Shown: piece by piece, positions 7,218 through 16,369 of the stretch
Layout of the letters: each line of letters starts with the position of its first letter
Numbering within the stretch: the first letter of the stretch is position 1
Assembly (NCBI RefSeq): GCF_050379415.1
Contig: NZ_JBNRLS010000005.1
Location: forward strand, 1-64,000
Direction of reading: 5' to 3'
DNA length: 64,000 bases
Source: Marinobacter sp050379415
Lineage (GTDB): Bacteria > Pseudomonadota > Gammaproteobacteria > Pseudomonadales > Oleiphilaceae
Notes under the pieces: model-generated
Told to the model about the DNA's origin: nothing
What the model saw: only the letters and a program-made list of their open reading frames with translations
Database searches by the model: none
Translations under genes and position numbers: made by a program

Positions 7218-9794
7218 TCAGGCTTTCTGAAACACCAGCTGGTGATCCTTCACCGTGCCGAGGATGGTATCCCCCGACACAAACTCTCCCTGCAACAACT
7301 TCTGCGCCAGCGGGTTTTCGATGTTGCGCTGAATGGCCCGCTTCAGCGGCCGGGCACCGTAGACAGGGTCGTAGCCGACCTCCGCCAGCAGATCCATAGC
7401 CCCATCATCCAGTTCCAGCTTCATGTCCTGTTCCTTGAGGCGCTTGCTCAGACCAGCAATCTGGATCTTCGCAATGCCACGGATCTGGTCCTCCGCCAGC
7501 GGATGGAACACCACCACTTCGTCCACGCGGTTGATGAATTCGGGCCGGAAATGGGTGCCGACCACTTCCATCACCGCGCTCTTCATGGCCTCGTAGTTCT
7601 CCTCACCCGCTTTCTGCTGGATGATGTCGGAGCCCAGGTTCGAGGTCATCACGATAACGGTGTTGCGGAAGTCCACCGTGCGGCCCTGACCATCGGTGAG
7701 GCGACCATCCTCAAGCACCTGCAGGAGAATGTTGAACACATCCGGGTGCGCCTTCTCCACCTCGTCCAGCAACAGCACCGAATAGGGGCGGCGACGCACT
7801 GCTTCGGTCAGGTAGCCACCCTCTTCATAGCCGACATAGCCGGGAGGCGCGCCGATCAGGCGGGCCACGGAGTGCTTCTCCATGAACTCGGACATGTCGA
7901 TGCGCACCATGGCTTCCTCGGTATCAAACAGGAAAGATGCCAGGGACTTGCACAGCTCGGTCTTGCCCACCCCGGTCGGACCAAGGAACAGGAACGAGCC
8001 GTTGGGCCGGTTCGGGTCCGACAGCCCCGCGCGGGAACGACGAACCGCATTGGAAACCGCTTCCACCGCCTCATCCTGACCGATCACCCGGTCATGCAGG
8101 GCTTCTTCCATGCGCATGAGCTTGTCACGCTCGCCTTCGAGCATCTTCGATACCGGGATGCCGGTCCACTTGGAGACCACTTCGGCGATTTCCTCGTCGG
8201 TGACGCGGTTACGCAGTAGCTCCATCTTTTTCATCTCGGCCTGGCCAGCCATTTCCAGCTGGCGTTCCAGCTCGGGAATCTTGCCGTACTGCAGCTCGGA
8301 CATCCGGCCAAGGTCACCGGCACGGCGGGCGTTTTCCAGATCAATCCGCGCCTGCTCCAGGTCGCTCTTGATCTTCTGGGAGCCGTGCAGCGCAGCCTTC
8401 TCGGAATTCCAGATTTCCTCCAGATCGGCGTACTCGCGTTCGACACCGGAAATTACATCCGAGAGTTCCGCAAGCCGCTTCTTGGACGCCTGGTCCTTCT
8501 CTTTTTTCAAGGCCTCGCGCTCGATCTTCAGCTGGATCAGCCGGCGCTCGAGACGGTCCAGCGCCTCAGGCTTGGAATCCATCTCCATGCGGATCTGACT
8601 GGCGGCTTCGTCCACCAGGTCGATCGCCTTGTCCGGCAGTTGCCGGTCGGTGATGTACCGGTGGGATAGCTTGGCGGCAGCGATGATGGCACCGTCAGTG
8701 ACTTCAACACCGTGGTGAACCTCGTAACGCTCTTTCAGGCCACGCAGGATGGCGATGGTGTCTTCCTCACTCGGCTCGCTGACCAGGACCTTCTGGAACC
8801 GGCGCTCGAGGGCGGCATCTTTCTCGATGTTCTCGCGGTACTCGTCCAGGGTGGTGGCACCCACGCAGTGAAGTTCACCCCGGGCCAGGGCCGGCTTGAG
8901 CATGTTGCCGGCGTCCATGGACCCTTCGGCCTTGCCCGCGCCCACCATGGTGTGGATCTCGTCGATGAACAGGATGATCTGCCCTTCCTGCTTGGACAGT
9001 TCGTTCAGCAGCGCCTTCAGGCGCTCCTCGAACTCGCCGCGGAATTTGGCGCCAGCGATCAGTGAGCCCATGTCCAGGGACAGCACTTTCTTGTCCTTCA
9101 GGCCATCGGGCACTTCGCCGTTGACGATGCGCTGGGCGAGACCTTCCACAATGGCAGTCTTGCCCACACCGGGTTCGCCGATCAGTACCGGGTTGTTCTT
9201 ACGGCGGCGTTGCAGCACCTGGATGGTGCGTCGGATCTCGTCATCACGGCCGATGACCGGGTCGAGCTTGCCTTCGGAGGCGCGCTCGGTCAGGTCGATG
9301 GTGTACTTGGACAGGGCCTGGCGGTTTTCCTCGGCGCCGGGATCGGTAACGGCCTCTCCACCACGAACCTCGTCGATGGCCTTTTCCAGAGCCCCCTTAT
9401 CGACGCCCTGCTCACGCAACACCCGGCCGAGGGTGCCCCGGTCTTCCAGGGCAGCCAGCAGCATCAGTTCACTGGAAATAAACTGGTCTTTGCGCTTTTG
9501 GGACAGTTTGTCAGCCATGTTGAGCAGGCGGCCCATGTCGTTGGACATGGAAACATCGCCGGCAGAGCCTTTCACTTCCGGGAGGTTCTCGATTTCCTGG
9601 GCGATGGCCTGGCGAATGCGTGCCGGGTCCGCGCCGGCCTGTTTCAGCAGCGGTTTGATGGAGCTGCCTTCCTGATCCAGCAGAGACTGCATCAGATGCA
9701 GCGGCTCAATGAAGTTGTGGTCCTTGCCAACCGCGAGTGACTGCGCGTCCGCCAGCGCGGTCTGCAGTTTGCTGGTGAGCTTGTCGATTCTCAT
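7218..9794 (-). CDS. clpB: ClpB, ATP-dependent protein disaggregase
   Basis: This 858-residue Hsp104-family chaperone extracts proteins from aggregates together with DnaK. Domains in order are the N-terminal Clp repeat domain (1-145), first AAA+ domain with Walker A GEPGVGKTA (about 205), the long coiled-coil middle domain rich in Arg/Glu/Lys (about 410-520), second AAA+ domain with Walker A GPTGVGKTE (about 608), and the C-terminal D2 small domain. Length is normal. A sigma-32-type promoter lies 83-110 bases upstream, consistent with heat-shock control. A large inverted repeat separates it from pgeF. Confidence 0.98.
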   Translation of the reverse strand: MRIDKLTSKLQTALADAQSLAVGKDHNFIEPLHLMQSLLDQEGSSIKPLLKQAGADPARIRQAIAQEIENLPEVKGSAGDVSMSNDMGRLLNMADKLSQKRKDQFISSELMLLAALEDRGTLGRVLREQGVDKGALEKAIDEVRGGEAVTDPGAEENRQALSKYTIDLTERASEGKLDPVIGRDDEIRRTIQVLQRRRKNNPVLIGEPGVGKTAIVEGLAQRIVNGEVPDGLKDKKVLSLDMGSLIAGAKFRGEFEERLKALLNELSKQEGQIILFIDEIHTMVGAGKAEGSMDAGNMLKPALARGELHCVGATTLDEYRENIEKDAALERRFQKVLVSEPSEEDTIAILRGLKERYEVHHGVEVTDGAIIAAAKLSHRYITDRQLPDKAIDLVDEAASQIRMEMDSKPEALDRLERRLIQLKIEREALKKEKDQASKKRLAELSDVISGVEREYADLEEIWNSEKAALHGSQKIKSDLEQARIDLENARRAGDLGRMSELQYGKIPELERQLEMAGQAEMKKMELLRNRVTDEEIAEVVSKWTGIPVSKMLEGERDKLMRMEEALHDRVIGQDEAVEAVSNAVRRSRAGLSDPNRPNGSFLFLGPTGVGKTELCKSLASFLFDTEEAMVRIDMSEFMEKHSVARLIGAPPGYVGYEEGGYLTEAVRRRPYSVLLLDEVEKAHPDVFNILLQVLEDGRLTDGQGRTVDFRNTVIVMTSNLGSDIIQQKAGEENYEAMKSAVMEVVGTHFRPEFINRVDEVVVFHPLAEDQIRGIAKIQIAGLSKRLKEQDMKLELDDGAMDLLAEVGYDPVYGARPLKRAIQRNIENPLAQKLLQGEFVSGDTILGTVKDHQLVFQKA

Positions 9795-9876
9795 GTTTCC
9801 GTTTCCCCAATTCAGTTAGCGGATATCTGGCGAACCCTTTGGCGGTTCGGTTATATCCAAATTGCTTTGCATTTAA

Positions 9877-9904
9877 ATGTAGGGGCGGGTGGTGGGACTT
9901 CAAG
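9877..9904 (-). promoter_or_regulatory. Sigma-32 (heat shock) type promoter of clpB
   Basis: On the reverse strand CTTGAA (9899-9904) is followed after 13 bases by CCCCTACATTT (starting at 9885). This closely fits the RpoH consensus CTTGAA-N13-14-CCCCAT-T. It lies about 80 bases before the clpB start codon. Confidence 0.75.
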
Positions 9905-9962
9905 CTGGGGTGGTTTTATTTTGGCGCTAAATTGACGGTGGTCAGTTAGTTCTTCGGAGGAA

Positions 9963-10070
9963 GCGAGGAGGTGGTCTACCCCTCCAGAACACGCCGTGAA
10001 TACATCCCTGTAGGCTTGACTGCAGCATCCATGCTGCAGACAGTTCTGGAGGGGTAGACCACCACCTCGC
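9963..10070. repeat. 108-nt inverted repeat with nested palindrome
   Basis: Two 28-base arms (9963-9990 and 10043-10070) are complementary except at one position. The 52-base centre contains a second perfect palindrome, ctgcagcat at 10020-10028 and atgctgcag at 10031-10039, and an imperfect one around tacatccctgta. It lies between pgeF and clpB, both on the reverse strand, and may end the pgeF transcript. Confidence 0.85.
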
Positions 10071-10097
10071 CCATACTTTCGAGATAGGCCAGACCCG

Positions 10098-10853
10098 TTA
10101 TTCCATCCAGATCAGGGTCGCCATCCGTCCAGTCTGACCATCACGCCGATAGGAGAAAAACCAGTCCCGGTCGCGAACGGTGCAGAGGCTGCCGCCGGAA
10201 ACAGAGCGAACGCCGGCACTGGCCAGGCGTTGTCGGGCCAGTTGGTAGATGTCGGCAAGGTAGTGACCGGGGCGAGCGCCCTCTTGCTTGAATGCGCTGG
10301 CGGCACCTGGATCGTGTGAGAGGAACGCATCACGAACCTCGGGGCCGACTTCGAATTGTTTCGGGCCGATGGCGGGCCCCAGCCAGGCGATCAGTTCGTC
10401 GCCAGGCACCGCCATGGCCCTGATCAGGTTTTCCAGTACGCCACCGCACAGGCTTCGCCAGCCGGCGTGGGCGGCACCGACCACGCTGCCTGTTCGATCA
10501 CACAACACCACCGGCAGGCAGTCAGCGGTCAGGATGGCGCAGGCAATTCCCGGTTCCCGCGTGAAGCTGGCATCGGCTTCCGGGACCGTGGCGACGTTGT
10601 CGGCGGTGATTTCCACCACCGTGGTTCCGTGAACCTGATTCAGCCAGGCGATGCGGGCGGCGTCCAGGCCGGTGAATTCGGCCAGGCGCTGTCGATTGGC
10701 CTGGACATGGTCGGGGTTGTCCCCGACATGACTACCCAGGTTGAGGGTGTCCCACGGCGACTCACTGACACCGCCCTGGCGGGTAGTGCACAACGCCTTG
10801 ATGTTTCTGGGCACCGACCAGTCGGGGCGTAGGACGGCCTGTTCAGAAATCAT
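10098..10853 (-). CDS. pgeF: PgeF (YfiH) laccase-domain purine nucleoside phosphorylase / peptidoglycan editing factor
   Basis: This 251-residue protein belongs to the YfiH/LACC1 family, now described as multifunctional purine nucleoside enzymes and also linked to correct peptidoglycan stem composition. The conserved metal-ligand region is present: TADCLPVVLCD near residue 112 and GAAHAGWRSL near residue 127. The start overlaps the end of rluD by 11 bases, so the two are co-transcribed and probably coupled. The rluD-pgeF-clpB order is common in gammaproteobacteria. Exact substrate is inferred from the family. Confidence 0.92.
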   Translation of the reverse strand: MISEQAVLRPDWSVPRNIKALCTTRQGGVSESPWDTLNLGSHVGDNPDHVQANRQRLAEFTGLDAARIAWLNQVHGTTVVEITADNVATVPEADASFTREPGIACAILTADCLPVVLCDRTGSVVGAAHAGWRSLCGGVLENLIRAMAVPGDELIAWLGPAIGPKQFEVGPEVRDAFLSHDPGAASAFKQEGARPGHYLADIYQLARQRLASAGVRSVSGGSLCTVRDRDWFFSYRRDGQTGRMATLIWME

Positions 10854-11823
10854 GGTTCTCCAGCTCCCGGACGTGTTTACGAAGAACTTCGATCAGATGA
10901 ACCATATCCTCCGGAAGCGGCACGTCCCAGCTGAGGATTTCACCGGTTTCCGGGTGTTCGAGGGTCAGTTGTCGGGCGTGCAGCGCCTGGCGGTTGAAGC
11001 CTGACAGCACTTCCCGCAGCTCCTCGGTGGAGCCTTTGGGCAGGCGCATACGGCCACCGTAGAGCTGATCACCCACCAGGGGGTGTTTCACATGGGCCAT
11101 GTGCACCCGGATCTGGTGGGTACGGCCGCTTTCCAGCTTGCAGCGGACGTGGGTGTGGGCGGCGAACCGCTCCACCAGCCGGTAGTGGGTGACGGCCGGT
11201 TTGCCGCTGGATACCACTGCCATTTTCTTACGCTCGCGAGGGTGTCGGCCAATTGGGGCATCAACTGTGCCGCCGCCTGTGAGGGTGCCGACGACGACGG
11301 CGTCGTACTCGCGGCCCATCGTGCGGGTCTGAAGCTGGTCGACCAGTGAAGTGTGGGCAATCAGGCTGCGGGCCACCACCATGATGCCGGAGGTGTCCTT
11401 GTCGAGCCGGTGCACGATGCCCGCGCGGGGAAGGTTTTCCACTTCCGGGGCGTAACTCAGGACTGCGTTGACCAGGGTGCCCGCCGCGTGGCCTGCCGCC
11501 GGATGCACCACCAGGCCCGCCGGTTTGTTGATCACCAGCAGGTGTTCGTCCTCATAGACGATGTCCAGCTCGATGTCTTCCGCTTCCCAGCTGACCTGTA
11601 CTTCGGGCTCTGCATCCAGTTCGATGATGTCATCGAGCATGACCTTGTCCCGGGGTTTCCGGGCCTCGCCATTCACGGTCAGGGTGCCGTCCTTGATCCA
11701 GCCTTGCAGACGGGAACGGGAATGCTCGGGCATGAGCGCGGCTGCAGCCTGGTCGAGCCTGCGGTCGCTCAGGTCAGGTGGAACGACAAATTGTGCGGTA
11801 ATTCGGTTTTCAGATGACATCAA
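10843..11823 (-). CDS. rluD: RluD, 23S rRNA pseudouridine synthase
   Basis: This 326-residue enzyme makes the conserved pseudouridines of helix 69 in 23S rRNA, needed for late 50S assembly. It has an N-terminal S4 RNA-binding domain (about 18-70) and an RluA-type catalytic domain with HRLDKDTSG, where Asp141 is the expected catalytic residue. It is divergent from bamD, with 132 bases between starts, and overlaps pgeF downstream. This arrangement is typical for rluD. Confidence 0.96.
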   Translation of the reverse strand: MMSSENRITAQFVVPPDLSDRRLDQAAAALMPEHSRSRLQGWIKDGTLTVNGEARKPRDKVMLDDIIELDAEPEVQVSWEAEDIELDIVYEDEHLLVINKPAGLVVHPAAGHAAGTLVNAVLSYAPEVENLPRAGIVHRLDKDTSGIMVVARSLIAHTSLVDQLQTRTMGREYDAVVVGTLTGGGTVDAPIGRHPRERKKMAVVSSGKPAVTHYRLVERFAAHTHVRCKLESGRTHQIRVHMAHVKHPLVGDQLYGGRMRLPKGSTEELREVLSGFNRQALHARQLTLEHPETGEILSWDVPLPEDMVHLIEVLRKHVRELENHDF

Positions 11824-11955
11824 GCCCCCGGGGCCGGTGTGTTACGTTTTGATCAGATTCTGGCAATCGGACGAGGGAACCTCTGCACATGGGCCGACTT
11901 CCCCGCTACAATGGCCGCTGCTCAAAAACTTTTCGACATTATACGGGATTCCGGC

Positions 11956-12789
11956 ATGAGATCAGTTGTTCGTTTGCTGTTGCTGTCCACCCTGGTGGTG
12001 ATGATCAGCGCCTGCGCCAGTAACAAGCAGGAGGAAGTCCTGCCGGAACAGACCTATTACGATAATGCCCGCCAGGCGATGGACTCCGGCAACTTCAACG
12101 AAGCCGAGGAGAACCTGGATGCCCTGGAGACTTATTACCCGTTCGGCCGCTATGCCGAACAGGCCCAGCTGGACCTGATCTACGCCCGCTACCAGAACCT
12201 GGATCTGGAGGGCGCCCGGGCGGCGGCAGACCGCTTCCTGCGACTGAACCCGCAGAGCGAGCATGCGGACTATGCCCTATATATGCGCGGACTGGCGTCC
12301 TACAACCTGGATATCGGCCTGGCGGCCCGCTACTTTCCCATCGACGTAGCCGCCCGCAACCCCGGTGAACAGACCCAGGCATTCCGGGATTTCTCGCAAC
12401 TGCTGAATCGTTACCCGGACAGTCCCTATGCCAGCGACGCCCGCCAGCGGATGATTGCCATCCGTAACCGGATGGCCGAGCTGGAACTGCATGCGGCCCG
12501 CTATTACATCAAACGCCAGGCCTACCTGGCTGCCAACACCCGGGCGCGCTATGTGGCGGAAAACTACCCGTCCGCCCCTGCGGTGGAAGAGGCCCTCATC
12601 ATCATGGCCGAGACCTACCAGTTCCTGGACCTGAAAAAAGGCGCGCGGGACAGCATTGCCCTGCTTAGGGAGAACTTTCCGGACAGTGAGGCGTTCAACG
12701 AGGACGGGGAGTTTGTGGCGGACCGGTTGAAGGGGGAGAACCGGTCGTTGATGAATGTGGTGACATTCGGGTTGATTGGCGACGAGTGA
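11956..12789 (+). CDS. bamD: BamD, outer membrane protein assembly lipoprotein
   Basis: This essential BAM-complex lipoprotein helps insert beta-barrel proteins in the outer membrane. The start at 11956 gives a lipoprotein signal MRSVVRLLLL...MISAC with the lipidated Cys at residue 19. The mature part consists of about five TPR helices rich in Tyr, Ala and Glu (for example YDNARQAMDSGNF). A longer frame upstream would bury the signal and is rejected. The protein is 277 residues. It is divergent from rluD, and a repeat pair starts 11 bases after its stop. Confidence 0.96.
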   Translation: MRSVVRLLLLSTLVVMISACASNKQEEVLPEQTYYDNARQAMDSGNFNEAEENLDALETYYPFGRYAEQAQLDLIYARYQNLDLEGARAAADRFLRLNPQSEHADYALYMRGLASYNLDIGLAARYFPIDVAARNPGEQTQAFRDFSQLLNRYPDSPYASDARQRMIAIRNRMAELELHAARYYIKRQAYLAANTRARYVAENYPSAPAVEEALIIMAETYQFLDLKKGARDSIALLRENFPDSEAFNEDGEFVADRLKGENRSLMNVVTFGLIGDE

Positions 12790-12799
12790 AAGTAAAGAT

Positions 12800-12896
12800 G
12801 GGGTCAGATGAAGGTTTTCATCAGACCCCGGGGTTGATGGCCGACACAGAGGCGTGCCCTGAAGTTGGGGTCAGATGAAAGCTTTCATCTGACCCC
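12800..12896. repeat. Pair of REP-like palindromes
   Basis: Copies lie at 12800-12829 (A-A mismatch form) and 12867-12896 (perfect palindrome), starting 67 bases apart. Both are of the T/A stem class. The second is followed by gtttt on the forward strand, so it could terminate the bamD transcript. Confidence 0.9.
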
Positions 12897-12909
12897 GTTT
12901 TCAATCCCG

Positions 12910-14574
12910 CTACTTCCCACTCTTCCAACCATTGGTAATCGGATACCGCCGGTCCTTCCCGAACCCCCGCTCGGTAATCCGCACGCCAATCGGCGCCTGC
13001 CGGCGCTTGTACTCGTTGATATCCACCAACCGAATCACCCTCGCCACATCGGTGGCATCAAAGCCCTCCGCCACAATAGCTTCAGCGCTGAAATCCCGCT
13101 CGACATAAAGATTAAGGATCTGGTCCAGCACATCGTACCCGGGCAGGCTGTCCTCATCTTTCTGGTCCGGTGCCAGCTCGGCCGAGGGCGGACGAGTGAT
13201 GACCCGCTCCGGGATCACCGGGGACACGGTGTTACGATAGCGTGCCAGGCGGAACACCAGAGTCTTGGGCACATCCTTCAGCACATCAAAGCCGCCAGCC
13301 ATATCACCATAGAGCGTGGAATAGCCCACGGCCATCTCGCTCTTGTTGCCGGTGGTCAGCACCAGAGAACCAAACTTGTTGGACAGGGACATCAGCAATA
13401 CACCGCGCAGTCGCGCCTGGAGGTTTTCCTCGGTGGTGTCCGGCTTTGTACCCTCGAACGGCTTCGCGAGGGTGGCCATGAAGGCGTCGTACATGGGCTC
13501 GATAGAGAACACGTCGTACTGCACGCCCAAAGCATTGGCCTCGGCTTCAGCATCCTCCAGGCTCATGCTGGAGGTGTAGCGGAACGGCATCATCACGGCG
13601 CGCACCCGATCCTTGCCGAGGGCATCCACCGCGACGGCCAGGGTGACAGCGGAATCGATACCACCGGACAGGCCCAGCACCACGGACTTGAAGCCGTTCT
13701 TGTTCACGTAGTCCCGGACCCCGGTGACCAGCGCGCTGTAGACGTTGGCTTCCAGGGAAGGCTCCTCGGGCAACGGCTGGGACACCGGCTGGCAATGGTG
13801 ATCGCAGATAAAGTCGACCGGGTACAGGCCTTCACTGAACTGGGACGCTTCCGCCATGAGCCCACCAGAGTGATCGTAGACCATGGAGCCGCCGTCGAAC
13901 ACCAGTTCATCCTGTCCGCCGATCAGGTTCACGTAAACAATGCTGACTGCATTCTCCTGCGCCTTGCGTTCCAGAAGAGCCTTGCGACGCGCCTGCTTGT
14001 CGATGTCATAAGGTGACGCATTCAGATTCAGGATCAGCCGGGCTCCGGATGCGGCGCAATCCTCCACCGGCCCGTCCTTCCAGATGTCTTCGCAGACGGT
14101 GATACCTACCGGAACGCCCCGGATATCCAGGGTGAGCACATCTCTGCCCTCGGCAAAGTAGCGCTTTTCATCAAACACCTGGTAGTTGGGCGGAAAGCGC
14201 TTGAAATAGCGGCCGGTGATCTCCCCATTCTCGATCACCACGGCACCGTTGTAGAGCAGCCCGTGTTGGCGCAGGGGCGCACCGATGACAATCGCTGGCT
14301 CAAGTTCTGCGGCCTTGATTTCCTCCAGCGCCTCATCCACGCGCAGGTCCAGGCTCGGGCGCAGCAGCAAATCCTCGGGCGGATACCCGGTCAGGCAGAG
14401 TTCCGGAAACACTACGATGTCCGCCTGATGCTCGCTGGCCGCCTTGCGGGTAGCGTCAATCACCAGACGGGCATTGCCGGGAATATCCCCGACCAGAAAA
14501 TCCAGCTGGGCCATGACCACCCGCAACTTTCGGGCAGGCGATTGGGAGGACGGGGCGTTCCCGGACACGGACAT
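12910..14574 (-). CDS. nadE: Glutamine-dependent NAD+ synthetase
   Basis: This enzyme amidates nicotinic acid adenine dinucleotide to NAD+, taking ammonia from glutamine. The N-terminal nitrilase-type glutaminase domain shows the Glu-Lys-Cys triad context (FPELCLTGYPPED, YFKRFPPNY, VGITVCEDIW). The C-terminal synthetase domain has the PP-loop LGLSGGIDSAV near residue 290 and ends in a conserved basic tail. The start at 14574 has AGGAG 7 bases upstream and gives 554 residues, normal for the family; a longer upstream frame lacks support. Confidence 0.95.
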   Translation of the reverse strand: MSVSGNAPSSQSPARKLRVVMAQLDFLVGDIPGNARLVIDATRKAASEHQADIVVFPELCLTGYPPEDLLLRPSLDLRVDEALEEIKAAELEPAIVIGAPLRQHGLLYNGAVVIENGEITGRYFKRFPPNYQVFDEKRYFAEGRDVLTLDIRGVPVGITVCEDIWKDGPVEDCAASGARLILNLNASPYDIDKQARRKALLERKAQENAVSIVYVNLIGGQDELVFDGGSMVYDHSGGLMAEASQFSEGLYPVDFICDHHCQPVSQPLPEEPSLEANVYSALVTGVRDYVNKNGFKSVVLGLSGGIDSAVTLAVAVDALGKDRVRAVMMPFRYTSSMSLEDAEAEANALGVQYDVFSIEPMYDAFMATLAKPFEGTKPDTTEENLQARLRGVLLMSLSNKFGSLVLTTGNKSEMAVGYSTLYGDMAGGFDVLKDVPKTLVFRLARYRNTVSPVIPERVITRPPSAELAPDQKDEDSLPGYDVLDQILNLYVERDFSAEAIVAEGFDATDVARVIRLVDINEYKRRQAPIGVRITERGFGKDRRYPITNGWKSGK

Positions 14575-14666
14575 AAATCGGCTCCTGTAACTCATTGCCA
14601 TGAAAAGGCTATTATAACCCCGCGAGGGCGAGAATTTCTTCCGACCAACAAAGACAAAAGGCAACC

Positions 14667-16313
14667 ATGGCAGGCAGTACGTCACCGACCGGCAGCGCAC
14701 AGTCACTGCACCCGCCGGGCAACTGGCAGCAAGTGAAGCTGTTCCGGATCTACAACCATTACCGGCTGGTGGTCAGCCTGATGCTGGTGGGGTTGCTGTT
14801 TATTGACCCGGTCGCCATGGAGCCCCGTTTCCGCTGGCAGGATTACTACCAGGCCGGCGTGGTGTCCTACCTGGCCCTGAACGCCTTCATCGGCATGACA
14901 TTGTTCGCAGGCTTCCAGCCCAGCCAGCGGCACATCACCTTGTCCATCCTGCTGGACATCCTGATTATGCACGGCCTGCTGATCAGCAGTACCGGCATTA
15001 CCAACGGCCTGGCCAATCTGGTCATCATATCCGTCGCCGCGGGCAACATCCTGACCCCCAGCCGCATGGGTACCTTCTATGCCGCCCTCGCCGCTCTTTG
15101 CTCCCTCGGCATTTCCAGCTGGGCCGTCCTGGTACTGGATGAAAGCGGCGATGACATCGTACGGGCCGGCTCCCTCGGCATTCTCTATTTTGCCGCGGCA
15201 TTTATCCTGCAGAACATTTCAAGGCGAATGATGCGCAGCGAAGCCCTGGCCTCGAGCCGCGCCCGTAGCATCGCGGAACTCGAGCAGATCAACCAGCAAA
15301 TCATCCAGCGCATGCGCACCGGCATCCTGGTACTGGATCGCTCCGGCCAGATCCGCCTGGCGAACGCCGCTGCCGAGGAGCTGCTGTTTGGCACGCCAGG
15401 CACCGAGGATTCAGCGCAAGAGCAAAACAGGGTACTGCCCCAGCCCCTGAAGCTGGGCCTGGAAGACTGGCTCCGGGATCCCCGCAAACGCGTTGCTCCG
15501 TTCCAGTCCGCACCCACCTCCCCCCTGTTACAGGCCAATTTCACGCAGCTGGACCAGCAACAGGGCGACCAGATCCTGGTGTTCATTGACGATATGAGCA
15601 AGGTGACCCAGCAGGCCCAGCAGATGAAACTGGCCTCGCTCGGGCGCCTGACTGCCGGCATCGCCCATGAGATCCGTAATCCCCTGGGCGCTATCAGCCA
15701 TGCGGCACAACTGATGGAAGAATCCCCGTCACTCGACGAGGGGGACAAGCGCATGCTGGACATCATTCGCCGCCATTCCCGGCGGGTTAATGGCATTATC
15801 GAAAATGTCCTGGAATTGTCCCGACGCAAGGCAGCGAATGCCGAATTGGTGGATATTCCCGTGTGGCTCCAGGAGTTCCGGCGAGACTTCCTGCAAACCC
15901 AGGATGACCAGTGCAGCCCGTCCCGGATCGATCTCGTTATTGACCCGGACGTACCGGCGGCGCGGTTCGACAAAAGCCAGATCGAACAGGTTCTGGTCAA
16001 CCTGTGTGACAACGGCCTTCGCTACAGCCAGCAGCAATGCGGCGAGAAACATATAAAGCTGAGCGCAGGCGCCACCGAGGATGGGGAGCGGGCTTATCTG
16101 GATGTTCGGGATTACGGCCCCGGCATCTCAAAAGAGCACCGGAGTTCCGTGTTTGAGCCATTCTTCACAACGGACAAAAGTGGCACCGGACTGGGACTTT
16201 ATCTGGCCAGAGAACTGTGCGAGTCTAACCAGGCGCACCTGTCTCTGGTGGAGGATGACCAGCCAGGGTGCTGTTTCCGCATTACCTTTGCCCCACCCGG
16301 GCGCATGATCTGA
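14667..16313 (+). CDS. pilS: PilS, sensor histidine kinase of type IV pilus expression
   Basis: This 548-residue sensor kinase has about six membrane segments (residues 30-185), a PAS domain (about 205-310) and a transmitter domain. The H-box GIAHEIRNPLGAIS carries His334. N, G1 and G2 boxes are visible as CDNGLRYS, DYGPGIS and GTGLGLYLA. In Pseudomonas PilS senses pilin in the inner membrane and controls PilR, which drives sigma-54 transcription of pilA. It is followed after 56 bases by pilR, and the minor pilin genes lie next to them. Confidence 0.95.
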   Translation: MAGSTSPTGSAQSLHPPGNWQQVKLFRIYNHYRLVVSLMLVGLLFIDPVAMEPRFRWQDYYQAGVVSYLALNAFIGMTLFAGFQPSQRHITLSILLDILIMHGLLISSTGITNGLANLVIISVAAGNILTPSRMGTFYAALAALCSLGISSWAVLVLDESGDDIVRAGSLGILYFAAAFILQNISRRMMRSEALASSRARSIAELEQINQQIIQRMRTGILVLDRSGQIRLANAAAEELLFGTPGTEDSAQEQNRVLPQPLKLGLEDWLRDPRKRVAPFQSAPTSPLLQANFTQLDQQQGDQILVFIDDMSKVTQQAQQMKLASLGRLTAGIAHEIRNPLGAISHAAQLMEESPSLDEGDKRMLDIIRRHSRRVNGIIENVLELSRRKAANAELVDIPVWLQEFRRDFLQTQDDQCSPSRIDLVIDPDVPAARFDKSQIEQVLVNLCDNGLRYSQQQCGEKHIKLSAGATEDGERAYLDVRDYGPGISKEHRSSVFEPFFTTDKSGTGLGLYLARELCESNQAHLSLVEDDQPGCCFRITFAPPGRMI

Positions 16314-16369
16314 TCAAGTCCTTTTCTGACCCCGGGGTCCGCACAACGAGATGGAATCAACACGAGATA

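Noticed and set aside
16327..16341. Partial match to the palindromic repeat (ctgaccccggggtcc) between pilS and pilR
   Set aside because: Only the outer part resembles the family and there is no 30-nt hairpin; likely chance or a decayed fragment.
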